Shown here: one piece after another, positions 18,590 through 27,753 of the stretch
How positions within the stretch are numbered: position 1 is the first letter of the stretch
Layout: the number at the start of each line of letters is the position of its first letter
From: Thalassobius sp. Cn5-15
GTDB taxonomy: Bacteria; Pseudomonadota; Alphaproteobacteria; Rhodobacterales; Rhodobacteraceae
Assembly (NCBI RefSeq): GCF_022347685.1
Contig: NZ_JAKRGF010000001.1
Location: 434,001 to 498,000, forward strand
Direction: 5' to 3'
Length of the DNA: 64,000 bases
The notes under the pieces: model-generated
The model's database searches: none
Seen by the model: the letters and a program-made list of their open reading frames with translations, nothing else
Told to the model about the DNA's origin: nothing
Translations under genes and position numbers: made by a program

Positions 18590-19915
18590 ATGGACACTGA
18601 CTTGATAACCGATGGCCTGACGCATGGCATAACCTTTGACACCGCCTTCTGGAGCACTGCGGGGGCTATCCTGTTCCTGCTGGTCATGTCTGGCTTCTTC
18701 TCCGGCTCTGAAACCGCGCTGACGGCAGCGTCGCGCGGCAAACTGCGCAGTCAGTCGGACAAAGGATCGCGCGGCGCGGCGCGCGCCTTGCGCATCACAG
18801 AGGATAGTGAGCGACTGATCGGATCTGTCCTCTTGGGCAACAACCTGGTCAACATCCTGGCCACCTCACTGGCGACCGCACTTTTCACGCGCCTCTTTGG
18901 CGAAAGCGGTGTGGCGCTGGCCACGCTGGTCATGACCCTCCTTGTCTTGGTCTTTGCCGAAGTGCTGCCCAAAACCTACGCCATCACCAACCCAGAGGCC
19001 GCAGCAGCCAAGGCATCGCCGATCATCGCTGTCATCATCACCGTCTTTTCCCCCATCGTCAGCGCAGTGCGCTGGTTGGTGCGCGGGGTGCTGCGGGTGT
19101 TTGGTGTGCAGACCGATCCCGACAGTCATATTCTGGCAGTGCGCGAAGAAATCGCCGGGGCGCTGCAACTGGGCCGTTCCGAAGGTGTGGTGGAAAAAGA
19201 GGACCGCGATCGGATCCTTGGCGCACTGGATCTGGGCGACCGCGCGGTGGATGAGATCATGCTGCACCGCAGTCAGATCGAAATGATCAACGCCGATGAT
19301 GACCCAGAGGTCATCGTCGCCCAATGTATGGACAGCCCCCACACCCGCCTGCCCCTGTGGCGCAAGGATCCCGACAACATCATCGGTGTTGTCCACGCTA
19401 AGGAACTGCTGCGCGCCATCCACAAACGCGCCTTTGGCGCCGAGGCAGAGGGGCTGAAGGATTTCGACATCTGTTCTGTGGCCATCCCGCCCTATTTTGT
19501 ACCTGACACCACAACGCTGGACGATCAGATGCGCCAGTTCCTGCGCCGTCGCGCCCATTTCGCGCTGGTGGTGGATGAATATGGCTCCCTCGAAGGCTTG
19601 ATTACGCTCGAAGACATTCTTGAAGAAATCGTGGGTGAGATCACCGATGAATACGACGATGAGGACGAGCGTCAGGTCCACAAAACCAAGGACGGTCAGT
19701 TCATGGTTGAAGGTGCGATGACCATCCGCGACCTCAACCGTGCACTCGAATGGAACCTGCCGGATGAAGAGGCCAACACAATCGCCGGTCTGGTTATTCA
19801 CGAGTCGCAGATGATCCCCACCGTGGGTCAGGTCTTCTCCTTCCACGGGTTCCGCTTTCGCGTGATCGAGCGCAAAGACAACCGTGTCACCCGTCTGAAA
19901 ATCGGCAAGCTATGA
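18590..19915 (+). CDS. CNNM/CBS-domain membrane protein (HlyC/CorC family)
   Basis: The 441-residue protein has an N-terminal DUF21/CNNM transmembrane domain (about 15-175; GFFSGSETALTAASRGKLR, LLGNNLVNILATSLAT, FAEVLPKTYAITNPE). It is followed by a CBS pair (about 210-340; MLHRSQIEMINADDD, HFALVVDEYGSLEGLITLEDILEEIVGEI) and a C-terminal CorC/HlyC domain with GAMTIRDLNRALEW and GFRFRVIERKDNRVTRLKI. Family members are linked to magnesium or other divalent-cation efflux and are often mis-named hemolysins. The ATG at 18590 (MDTDLITDG) is preferred over an open frame starting at 18542. The next gene begins seven bases after its stop. Confidence 0.88.
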   Translation: MDTDLITDGLTHGITFDTAFWSTAGAILFLLVMSGFFSGSETALTAASRGKLRSQSDKGSRGAARALRITEDSERLIGSVLLGNNLVNILATSLATALFTRLFGESGVALATLVMTLLVLVFAEVLPKTYAITNPEAAAAKASPIIAVIITVFSPIVSAVRWLVRGVLRVFGVQTDPDSHILAVREEIAGALQLGRSEGVVEKEDRDRILGALDLGDRAVDEIMLHRSQIEMINADDDPEVIVAQCMDSPHTRLPLWRKDPDNIIGVVHAKELLRAIHKRAFGAEAEGLKDFDICSVAIPPYFVPDTTTLDDQMRQFLRRRAHFALVVDEYGSLEGLITLEDILEEIVGEITDEYDDEDERQVHKTKDGQFMVEGAMTIRDLNRALEWNLPDEEANTIAGLVIHESQMIPTVGQVFSFHGFRFRVIERKDNRVTRLKIGKL

Positions 19916-19922
19916 GTGTGAT

Positions 19923-20525
19923 GTGATCCACGGCGCGATCCTGATACTGGCCGCTGGCGCCTCCTCGCGTATGGGGCGGGACGCTTCAGGCACGCCGCGC
20001 GACAAGCTGGCAGAGGATGTGGATGGCGCACCACTGTTGACACGCACGGCTAAGGCTGCGCTGGCGACGGGTTGGGACGTCTATGCCTGTGTGCCGCATC
20101 TCGCCCATGCGCGGGTCTCGTTATTGCCGGATGAGGTGACCGCGATTCCAGTGCCCGACGCTGCAGAAGGTATGGGCGCATCGCTGAGATCTGGCATGAT
20201 TTGCATTCGCCAAAGCACTGATAATGTGTTGATATTACCCGCCGACATGCCTGATCTATCGGCCACCAATCTGCGCACAATCATCGCCGCACACCGCCGT
20301 GATCAAATCACCCGCGGTGCAAGCGCCACTGGGCAGGCAGGCCATCCGGTAATTTTTCCCGCCCGCTGTTTTAACGCGCTAGTGCGGCTGCACGGCGACG
20401 AAGGCGCGCGGCGTGTGGTGAAAGGGTTTGATGGACGGGTTGAACTGGTCAAGCTACCAGAGGACCACGCGCTAACGGATCTGGACACGCCTGAGGCATG
20501 GGTCGCATGGCGGGCACAGCGCTAG
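19923..20525 (+). CDS. MobA-like nucleotidyltransferase
   Basis: The 200-residue protein begins with a GTG codon at 19923. It has the nucleotide-binding LILAAGASSRMGRD, the metal/nucleotide LPADMPDLSA, and GHPVIFPARCF with HGDEGARRVV and DLDTPEAWVAWR at the end. This is the pattern of molybdenum-cofactor NTP transferases (MobA/MocA/CoxI-related), which attach CMP or GMP to molybdopterin. Which cofactor is made is not shown by the sequence, and no molybdoenzyme gene lies nearby. It is probably in one unit with the CBS gene, seven bases upstream, and converges on the first RTX gene with only two bases between stops. Confidence 0.8.
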   Translation: MIHGAILILAAGASSRMGRDASGTPRDKLAEDVDGAPLLTRTAKAALATGWDVYACVPHLAHARVSLLPDEVTAIPVPDAAEGMGASLRSGMICIRQSTDNVLILPADMPDLSATNLRTIIAAHRRDQITRGASATGQAGHPVIFPARCFNALVRLHGDEGARRVVKGFDGRVELVKLPEDHALTDLDTPEAWVAWRAQR

Positions 20526-20527
20526 GG

Positions 20528-23236
20528 TCAGGCGAACAGAACGGCCGCCTCATGACGGCTGAGCGTCGGACGCGCGGCACTATAACCTTTCGCTTCGACC
20601 GCCAGTTCAGGGAATAGCTTGAACAGTTCCTCCCGTTGCGGCGCATCAAGGCCTGCGAGCGTGTAATCGCCGGGCTGGAAGCTTTCACTCCATGCGCCAT
20701 CGCCCAACACCAATTGGTGCTGATCAAACATCAGATGCACATAGGTGACCGGCTCCGCCTTGCCACGGCATATGCCATCCAGACAGGTCAGTTGCACTGC
20801 AGGCACCAGCACCTCTTCCTCACCGAACCAGAGGGCAGCCTTGTGATCACGCACCAACATCCGGTGTTGTGGCGACACGGTCAGGTCGCGACTGGGACGA
20901 TCCATGCCAAATGCGCCTTGACGGATATGGACCGGACGCAAATCGGGCATCGCTGCGACCTCAGCGGCGGAAAGACAGCGCGATCCGATCCAGCGAATGG
21001 GCTGGAATCCCGCGTCGCGGGTCATCACCATATCGCCCACCTGCAGATCAGCGGCGCGGCGTTCGCCCTCGCGGGTCAGGATCATAGTATCGGCGGTGAA
21101 ACAGGGCACGTGATGCACCGTTTCAATCTCAGAGAAGTAGAGGCGTGCGCCATTGCCCCAAGCAACCGTGCCCGCTTCGCCATCATCGGGATCATAAGTG
21201 ATAGTGGCGGGACCGATGATTTTCAGGTGATCTCCTGCACTTTCGCCGTCCTCACCGCCGGTGATGGTCATCTCTACATCGGTGGCCAGTGTGTCATATT
21301 GCACCCCAAAGGTATCATCGCCCGATCCACCGAAGGCAGAATCGCCATCCCCAACGGAAAAGACGTCATTGCCGCCCTCGCCCAAAATCCAGCTGTATCC
21401 GCCGCCGCCAACTATGGTATCATCACCTTCGCCGCCATACATCAGATCATCGCCAAGCCCGCCAACCAGCAGGTCGTTGCCTTCACCGGCGCGAATTTCG
21501 TCGTTGCCTTCGCCGCCGCGCAGGGTGTCGTGGCCCAGACCGCCATAGATCGTATCAGCGCCGTCGCCAGCGTTGACCACGTCGTTACCATCGCCCGCCT
21601 CGATCCGGTCATCGTTGGGGCCTGCACCTGCCGCGTCATTGTCACCGCCATCGACCACATCACCGTCATTGTCGCCGGTGTAATCCACGTCAATCACGTC
21701 ATCGCCGTCAGTGCCGCGCACCACACCATCGCTGCCGGGGATCACCACCTCCATCGCCGGTAGGCCCATCGCCTCCAGCATCGCGGATCCGGTGATCTGA
21801 TCGGGGGTGATACCGGTCAGGGTGATACTTTCAGTCTTGGGGAAGACCAACATCAAACTGCCGTCAGGCGCTACCTGCAGGCGGACATCGCCAGCGTCGA
21901 GCGGATCGCCCACCTCGTCTGTCATGGCCGAGAGATCAAAGCGGTCATAGACGGTGTAGCTGCCATCGGAATTTTCCACCGGAAGGCGGAATCCCTGCAC
22001 CGCATCCTGACCGCCATAATCAGCCAGCCGCACGGTGTCGTTGCCGGACCCCAAGCGCAGATTTTCCACATCTTCAAAGGTGGCGGTATAGATTCCATCG
22101 CTCAGGCTGCCCCAGCCTTCGACGTTGTGGCTGAGGTCAATCACCAGATCATCGGTGATCGCGGTGAGGTCAAGGACGTCACCAGACACCTCATCAATAC
22201 CTTCCATCTCGATGGTATCATTACCGAAATCATTTTCCAGGCGAATGGTGTCATCACCGTAGCCTGACCAGATAAAGTCGTTGCCAGTGCCGCCTTCCAT
22301 CCATTCGTTGCCGAAGGATCCACGCATCCAGTCATTGCCCGCACCGCCGAACATCGTGTCCGACCCGCGGTCGCCATTCATCCAGTCGTCGCCATCGCCA
22401 CCGATGATATAATCGGCGCCATCATAGGCCTGAATGCTATCATCGCCGCGGCCACCATAAATGTGGTCGTCACCGATTCCTGCGCGCACGGTGTCATCAC
22501 CCGCGCCGCCTAAGATGGTGTCGTTGCCCTCACCAGTGAGGATGCTGTCATTGCCATGACCGCCATAGACTACATCGTCGCCAAACCCGGCAAAGACGCT
22601 ATCGTTGCCTGCACCCGCGTAGATCACATCATCATCCGAGCCGTCCGCTGCATCACCGGAATCGCGGCGGTCGCCATCGGCGTCAGGGGCTAGATCAAAG
22701 CCGATTTCATCATCGCCTGCGGTGCCATGAATCTGATATGGCTGATCTTCGCCGCCGGTATAGGCCTGCTCAGCCGCCTCGAGTGAGAAACGCCCTCCAG
22801 TGAAAATGACGCCGCGCAGATCGATGGGCATTTCACGCGCGGTCAGGTCGCTGTTCGGTGCCAGAAAGGTGCTGGTCAGCGCCGGGGCGTCGGCATCATC
22901 TGTTGTAAAACCGCTAAGGTCCAGATTGATAAAGGCGTGGGTCATACTGTGGTTTGTTGTCGAAACCGTCGCGGTACCACTGTAAGAATATTGAGGCGTG
23001 TCAGACTGGTAGTCAGCATAACTGGCGTAGACGGTTACGCCGGTCACTGTCGTCGCATCGGAGAATGTGCCGTCATCTTCGGCATCTTCTACTTGCCACA
23101 CCAGAACTTGACCCGGCGCAAACACTGCAGAGCCAGCAAGAACCTCCTGATCCCCATGACCGCCGCGCAGGACGGCGTCGTTCAGTACGTCATTGCCATA
23201 TGTGAAGAAGGTGCCGTTCATTGATGCACCCGCCAT
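20528..23236 (-). CDS. Secreted RTX protein with C-terminal Hint domain (1)
   Basis: The 902-residue protein has no Sec signal peptide, as expected for type I secretion. Residues 1-170 are a unique beta-rich domain. Two blocks of calcium-binding RTX nonapeptides (GGxGxDxxx, for example GAGNDSVFAG) cover about 200-340 and 550-650. The last part, from Cys712 (VPCFTADTMILTREGERR), is a Hint domain with DLQVGDMVMTRDAG, GSRCLS, SPQHRMLVRD and VTYVHLMFDQHQLV. In Hint proteins the first cysteine drives autocatalytic cleavage or ester formation. Start alternatives are 23236 and 23221. No HlyB/HlyD exporter is nearby. Very acidic (Asp-rich). Confidence 0.88.
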   Translation of the reverse strand: MAGASMNGTFFTYGNDVLNDAVLRGGHGDQEVLAGSAVFAPGQVLVWQVEDAEDDGTFSDATTVTGVTVYASYADYQSDTPQYSYSGTATVSTTNHSMTHAFINLDLSGFTTDDADAPALTSTFLAPNSDLTAREMPIDLRGVIFTGGRFSLEAAEQAYTGGEDQPYQIHGTAGDDEIGFDLAPDADGDRRDSGDAADGSDDDVIYAGAGNDSVFAGFGDDVVYGGHGNDSILTGEGNDTILGGAGDDTVRAGIGDDHIYGGRGDDSIQAYDGADYIIGGDGDDWMNGDRGSDTMFGGAGNDWMRGSFGNEWMEGGTGNDFIWSGYGDDTIRLENDFGNDTIEMEGIDEVSGDVLDLTAITDDLVIDLSHNVEGWGSLSDGIYTATFEDVENLRLGSGNDTVRLADYGGQDAVQGFRLPVENSDGSYTVYDRFDLSAMTDEVGDPLDAGDVRLQVAPDGSLMLVFPKTESITLTGITPDQITGSAMLEAMGLPAMEVVIPGSDGVVRGTDGDDVIDVDYTGDNDGDVVDGGDNDAAGAGPNDDRIEAGDGNDVVNAGDGADTIYGGLGHDTLRGGEGNDEIRAGEGNDLLVGGLGDDLMYGGEGDDTIVGGGGYSWILGEGGNDVFSVGDGDSAFGGSGDDTFGVQYDTLATDVEMTITGGEDGESAGDHLKIIGPATITYDPDDGEAGTVAWGNGARLYFSEIETVHHVPCFTADTMILTREGERRAADLQVGDMVMTRDAGFQPIRWIGSRCLSAAEVAAMPDLRPVHIRQGAFGMDRPSRDLTVSPQHRMLVRDHKAALWFGEEEVLVPAVQLTCLDGICRGKAEPVTYVHLMFDQHQLVLGDGAWSESFQPGDYTLAGLDAPQREELFKLFPELAVEAKGYSAARPTLSRHEAAVLFA

Positions 23237-23476
23237 GCACCCTCAGACCCGCAAACGCCAAAGCACACCGCAACACAGCATGTTGCGGGGACATCCCCAA
23301 CAAAACTGACGGAAGCGGTGTCAAATCGACCGGCCACGGCACTCACTAAAAACGGGTTCATTCTTACACTCTACTACGGCAACAAGGCTACTGGTTTAAG
23401 CACTGGCCCTGAATATTGACGCAATTTGTCAAAATCTGGACAGGTTCTGGGCCGTTTCGCGCAATTGCCGATTTGA

Positions 23477-23493
23477 GCTGTGGTCACCACAGC
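23477..23493. promoter_or_regulatory. Perfect 17-bp dyad, possible operator
   Basis: GCTGTGGTCACCACAGC is an 8+1+8 inverted repeat upstream of the 20528-23236 RTX gene. Its core GTCACCACA recurs at 27440-27448 upstream of the local XRE regulator. Confidence 0.4.
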
Positions 23494-23525
23494 CCAAGTC
23501 ATGTGGCGCCGTTTCTTTGGCACCA

Positions 23526-23564
23526 CAAACAAAAACGCGACCCACCCAAAGGGGGGATCGCGTT
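23526..23564 (-). terminator. Intrinsic terminator of RTX-Hint gene 2
   Basis: On the minus strand AACGCGA (from 23564) pairs with TCGCGTT (to 23534) around a G/C-rich loop, followed by a long T-rich run (TTTTTGTTTG), 19 bases after the stop. Confidence 0.8.
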
Positions 23565-23582
23565 GCATTAAATAATGAGACC

Positions 23583-25841
23583 TTAACGTTTAAGCGTCAG
23601 GATCTGCGCCTCGTGCTTTTTCAGCGACCGACGGGCGGCGTGGTAATTATCCAGCCCTTCTTTGCCCTTCAACTCTGGGAAGAGGGTCAGGATCTCTTCG
23701 CGCTGTTCACGGCCGATCCCCTTCAGGGTGTAATCCCCGGGGTGGAAGCTTTCGGTCCAGGCGCCATCGGACAGCACAACCTCATGCTGATCAAACATAA
23801 AGTGGATGTAGGTGGTGCCCACAACGTTCACTTTATGAATGCCGTCAAGGCCGATCAAATGCTTGGCCGATGCCAGCACTTCTGTCTCGTTAAAATAGAG
23901 AGAGACTTTCTCGTTGGTGACCAGAACGCGGTGGTTCGGGCTGACAATCATGTCGCGTTCAGGCAACCCACCGCCGAGGGAGCCACGACGGATCAGCACC
24001 GGCTGCAGCTTGGGCTGGCGCGCCAGATCAATGCCGTTCATGCGCTTGTGGCCTACCCAGCGGATTTCCTGAATACCGTTGTCGCGGGTGATAATCTTGT
24101 CACCCTCTTTCAGATCCTCAACGCGACGCTGACCTTGCGACGTGGCGATCAGACTGCCGGGGGTGAAGCAGGGCACGATATCTTCGATATTGGTGAAGGT
24201 CGCAGTGCCGGTCACGCCGCCATCGCTGTCCAGAAACTCGACCCGACCATCAAAGCCATTGCCGTCGCTGTCGGTCACCAAATCCACCAGACGGAACGGG
24301 CCCGAGCCGCTAAGATCCAGCGTGTCAAAGTCATCACCGGCAGAGCCGCCTTCAATCACGTCGCCAGCGTTGGCACCAATGATCATATCACGGTCCGCGC
24401 CGCCGCTGATACTGTCGATACCGCGACCACCTACCAGTGTGTCACCACCGTCACCACCCAGCAGGGTGTCATCACCGGTGCCGCCGTAAATCTCATCCTC
24501 ATCAATCTGGCCGTCCAGCAGGTCATTGCCGGTGCCACCGAAGATGGTATCGTCATCATCCGCACCATAAACGGTGTCGTTGCCAGACCCGCCATAGATC
24601 AGATCCCGACCGTTGTCTGGGACCAGATCGCGGTCATCAGGAATGTTTACCGCGTCAGGCACATCCGGCGTCAGGCCACCATAGATCAGGTCATGACCTG
24701 ATCCGCCATCAATGGTATCGGACCCCTCGCCCCCAATGATGGTGTCGCGACCACGGCCGCCTTCGATCTCATCCGCGTCGATACCGCCGTCGATCAGGTC
24801 AGCGCCATCGCCACCCAGAATGGTGTCCGCATCATCACCGGTGCGAATGGTGTCCGCGCCATCGCCGCCATCCACGAAATCGCGATCATTTTCAGGATCT
24901 TCGTCTGCAGGGTAGAGGCCAGGATACCCCAGATCCGGCAGCGCGCCGTCCAGCGCACCGGGGCCAGATACGATCAGGTCAGATCCATCCTCACCAAAGA
25001 TGCTGTCTGCGCCGTCACCGCCTGTTACATCATCATTCCCCTCACCGGCATAAACGGTATCATCCCCATCACCGGCACGGATAATGTCATCCTGCGCGCC
25101 GTTTTCGGGGAAAATATTGTCAGAGGCGTCAACGAAATCGCCGTCATTGTCACCGTCATAGGACAGATCTATCAGATCATCATCCTCGGTGCCCCAGACG
25201 ATGCCATCACGTTCCGATTCATTGTCGATCGTGGAATAATGCACATCGCTGACGAAAGCACGCTGCGCGCCGTCGCCGCCATTGCTGTAGTGGATTTCCA
25301 GACGCGCGACCGGACCGGCCACCTCAACCAGAGCCGAGGCCGCTTCGTCGGTGCGCGACAGGCTGTTACCAGTGCCGGTCAGGGCGTCCCCTGCCCCTGT
25401 CACCGCCCCGCCGGGCGTCAGGGTGACATCAATCCGATTGCCTTCAGCGTCATAGGCGATGACCTCAATCCCATCGACATGAGCGCCGCTGGTGCCGTAG
25501 GGATCACGGCCCATATCAATGTCATTCAGACGAAAGCTGAGGTTCTGAACACTATCGCCATAACGGCTGTCGCTCGATGAAAAATCCATCGTGACAACAG
25601 AGGTGGCGCTCGCGCCGGCCCCATCGCCACCATCCCCCAGCAGCTTCAGATGGGAGTTTGCATCAAACGGTTCTCCCTCACCCACAAACCCGTCGAGGTT
25701 CATGATGTAGGCCTCTGCCCCATCATCAATACCTTGATAGCTCACCGTCACATCGACACCACCGGTGTCCACTGTCGTAGATGTTGCAAGTGCGCTGTTA
25801 AATGCCCCCAGCAGGGACCAGTCCAGTACCAGATCCGCCAT
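23583..25841 (-). CDS. Secreted RTX protein with C-terminal Hint domain (2)
   Basis: From the ATG at 25841 (MADLVLDWSLLGAF, preceded by GAGAGAGC) the protein has 752 residues. Residues 1-205 form a beta-rich domain of unknown type, containing SSSDSRYGDSVQNLSF and VARLEIHYSNGG. RTX calcium repeats run from about 240 to 540 with inserts such as GALDGALPDLGYPGLYPADE. The Hint domain begins at Cys558 (VPCFTPGSLIATSQGQRR) with DLKEGDKIITRDNG, SPNHRVLVTN and TTYIHFMFDQHEVVLSDGAW. The upstream in-frame extension to 25925 lacks family resemblance. It is a paralogue of the two other RTX-Hint genes, sharing the C-terminal SFHPGDYTL motif and FPEL end. Confidence 0.88.
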   Translation of the reverse strand: MADLVLDWSLLGAFNSALATSTTVDTGGVDVTVSYQGIDDGAEAYIMNLDGFVGEGEPFDANSHLKLLGDGGDGAGASATSVVTMDFSSSDSRYGDSVQNLSFRLNDIDMGRDPYGTSGAHVDGIEVIAYDAEGNRIDVTLTPGGAVTGAGDALTGTGNSLSRTDEAASALVEVAGPVARLEIHYSNGGDGAQRAFVSDVHYSTIDNESERDGIVWGTEDDDLIDLSYDGDNDGDFVDASDNIFPENGAQDDIIRAGDGDDTVYAGEGNDDVTGGDGADSIFGEDGSDLIVSGPGALDGALPDLGYPGLYPADEDPENDRDFVDGGDGADTIRTGDDADTILGGDGADLIDGGIDADEIEGGRGRDTIIGGEGSDTIDGGSGHDLIYGGLTPDVPDAVNIPDDRDLVPDNGRDLIYGGSGNDTVYGADDDDTIFGGTGNDLLDGQIDEDEIYGGTGDDTLLGGDGGDTLVGGRGIDSISGGADRDMIIGANAGDVIEGGSAGDDFDTLDLSGSGPFRLVDLVTDSDGNGFDGRVEFLDSDGGVTGTATFTNIEDIVPCFTPGSLIATSQGQRRVEDLKEGDKIITRDNGIQEIRWVGHKRMNGIDLARQPKLQPVLIRRGSLGGGLPERDMIVSPNHRVLVTNEKVSLYFNETEVLASAKHLIGLDGIHKVNVVGTTYIHFMFDQHEVVLSDGAWTESFHPGDYTLKGIGREQREEILTLFPELKGKEGLDNYHAARRSLKKHEAQILTLKR

Positions 25842-26634
25842 TTTCAGCTCTCTCTCAAATCTGCGCGGGACCGCTATGGCAGCTTCCGGCGCTGACCAAC
25901 CTCCGAAAAGATTGGCCGCAATCAACCAAATTAAGCAACGCTATCAGGTGTATACGGGCACATCTTCACACTCCCGCAGCCAGCAGCCACAGGTGCCATC
26001 AAAGGGTGCGGCGCGGCAGATGCACCTGCCCCCTGACAGTGTCCCGCATTCATAGAATGCATCACAGTTTTCATTGGCCGCCCCCGCAGCCAGCAGACGT
26101 CGCCCCCCAGTTGGGCTCATACATACATACTTAAGTAACCGCCCCAGACAAAGGGATGGCGCCGAATTTGCCGCCAAATTTTCGTCTAACTTCGTCAAAA
26201 AAGCGCGAGCGATTGCTGACAAGGCGTGAACATTATCTCTTAGATCAGGATAATTTTGCCTATATCTTGCGTTCTAAAGTGGTCATCACCGCAGTTTAAG
26301 GGGAATAACTCAAACATTTTCCACCCAAGGCTGCTTGATTGTGCAACATATGGAAACGACGACTACCACTTTGGTCGCGTCAATTTTTTGTTCCGCCCAA
26401 GGACAAAAAAAAGGCGATTGTCGCAGATTTCAGGCCAATACGACGAAAATCAACGGGATTGTCGCCGCGACTAACCCAGCCTACTTGTGCATAGGGTCTA
26501 TAAAAAACGAATCAACTGCACTGCAAAGACCCAAAGCATGCACGTTTCAATCCGTCTTTTTATCTGCAAAAAATGCAGACCTGTACATACTTCTTTGCAT
26601 TCAGCGAATGTCTGATCACCTCAGCAAGGAAAGG
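25842..26634. other. 793-bp stretch with little coding content
   Basis: Visibly AT-richer than the rest, especially 26223-26634. It holds the upstream region of RTX-Hint gene 2, a doubtful cysteine-rich open frame (25944-26120, minus), a CATA tetranucleotide run around 26118-26130 and a small TCTGCA/TGCAGA hairpin at 26563-26579. No gene with a recognisable family is present. Its composition fits an accessory insertion. Confidence 0.55.
25944..26120 (-). CDS. Doubtful cysteine-rich small open frame
   Basis: An ATG at 26120 opens 58 codons containing seven cysteines in NENCDAFYECGTLSGG, CICRAAPFDGTCGCW and LRECEDV. Third-position GC of roughly 65 percent by eye is compatible with coding. Against it are the lack of a ribosome site, signal peptide or family, and a position in the leader region of RTX-Hint gene 2. 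The frame is open further upstream to 26222. Confidence 0.25.
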   Translation of the reverse strand: MSPTGGRRLLAAGAANENCDAFYECGTLSGGRCICRAAPFDGTCGCWLRECEDVPVYT

Positions 26635-27426
26635 TCAACGTGCGGCAAGTCGCCTCTCTGTCTTCAGGTATTTGCAGATATCGGCAGGCAACTCAGGACT
26701 GTCGAGCGCATAAAGCCCGCAGTCTTTCATGGCCGCGCGCAGCCCGGTGCCCGCCGCCAATGGACGCCAGACCGCAGGTGAAACAAAGACCGACTGCGCG
26801 GCATTCGACGATACGGCCATCACCTTGCCTTGCAGATCGCCGCTCACAGGCTGCGGTTCAGCGCGCAGGATCGTTTCACAAAGCGCCCCATTTGGGTTGA
26901 GGGTTTTCTCTACCACAAAAAGATGTCCGCGCGCGGCAGTCATAAGTCCGTAGTATCCAGCCTTGCGAAACCGCTTTCTATTTCGCACCGGAGTGCGCAG
27001 GATCCCACGGGTTTGCAACACGCCGCCGTCCAGCCACACCCCCATCAGGCCGCGCACGACGCTATAACCCCAAGATGGGGATATATAATGACTGTGGTAA
27101 AACCCCTGAAACTGATCCGTCCGTCGTTGATCGCTGCGAAACGCCTCAAAGATCATATCACGGGGATCGCGTCGCCGCGCCTTGTGTCGGGCAGCAAGCA
27201 ATGTACGGAACTGATCTGGCGGCAAAAACAGCTCTGCTTCGGTAACTCGGAAAAATGCTGCAATCTTACCAAGGTTGTTCGCGGATGGCAGCGCCTCCCC
27301 CTTGAGATAGCGCACAAATTGAGGACGGTTGATACCGATGTCGCGGCACACCTGCGAAACGGACCGGTGTGCTGCACAACACAGGGATAGGTTTGCAGAA
27401 AAACACTGTTTCTTAATCGTCATCAT
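26635..27426 (-). CDS. XRE-type DNA-binding regulator
   Basis: The 263-residue protein (ATG 27426) has an N-terminal helix-turn-helix: SVSQVCRDIGINRPQFVRYLKGEALPSANNLGKIA spans both recognition helices in the XRE/Cro style (given here in its two halves, about residues 22-60). It is followed by FFRVTEAELFLPP. The C-terminal 190 residues form an uncharacterised domain with GFYHSHYISPSWGYSVVRG and RKAGYYGLMTAARGHLFVVEK, perhaps a ligand-sensing part. It lies between RTX-Hint genes 2 and 3 and is divergent from gene 3, so it is a candidate regulator of them. Two adjacent ATGs make the exact start uncertain. Codon usage is less GC-biased than in housekeeping neighbours. Confidence 0.7.
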   Translation of the reverse strand: MMTIKKQCFSANLSLCCAAHRSVSQVCRDIGINRPQFVRYLKGEALPSANNLGKIAAFFRVTEAELFLPPDQFRTLLAARHKARRRDPRDMIFEAFRSDQRRTDQFQGFYHSHYISPSWGYSVVRGLMGVWLDGGVLQTRGILRTPVRNRKRFRKAGYYGLMTAARGHLFVVEKTLNPNGALCETILRAEPQPVSGDLQGKVMAVSSNAAQSVFVSPAVWRPLAAGTGLRAAMKDCGLYALDSPELPADICKYLKTERRLAAR

Positions 27427-27753
27427 ACCAATTTTTACTGTCACCACACCAACTTGCGCGACAAGGCGCAACATTTATTAAAAACTTCAACGGTTTACAG
27501 CGCTGCAATGTTTATGCCAGACAGCCGAAAATTTGCCAGAAATGTAAATCGAGCGCAGACTTGAACGTATGAACACGCGCCGGATTTCACAGGCTCTGGC
27601 GAAAATGTGACATGACCTTTCCGCAAATTGGCCACATTCACAGGTATAAAACGCAGGGACTGGTTGCCGTTAACACATGGGACGCGGCCCGATTCAGGTT
27701 GAGAATTTTGAAATTTCGGACCCATGTTGGTCCACGAACTTAGGAGTGTAGCG
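27427..27753. other. 327-bp divergent promoter region
   Basis: This AT-richer gap separates the XRE regulator and RTX-Hint gene 3. It includes the GTCACCACA element at 27440-27448 and the AGGAG ribosome site just before the ATG at 27754. No gene is supported. Confidence 0.6.

Larger units (their letters stand above)
23237..23582. other. 346-bp non-coding gap between two RTX genes
   Basis: It contains the terminator of the upstream RTX-Hint gene (23526-23564), a perfect dyad at 23477-23493 and the promoter region of the 20528-23236 gene. No gene is supported. Confidence 0.7.

Noticed and set aside
21261-22700. Apparent regularly spaced repeats resembling an array
   Set aside because: They are coding RTX nonapeptide repeats, not CRISPR: no constant direct repeat with unique spacers and the frame is intact.
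20636-24701. Long plus-strand frames opposite RTX genes 1 and 2
   Set aside because: They arise from the repetitive GGxGxD codons read in reverse; composition is repetitive Ile/Val/Ala without a known fold.
26335-26781. 148-codon plus-strand frame in the AT-rich gap
   Set aside because: It runs into the XRE gene on the other strand, has no ribosome site and a random-looking composition.
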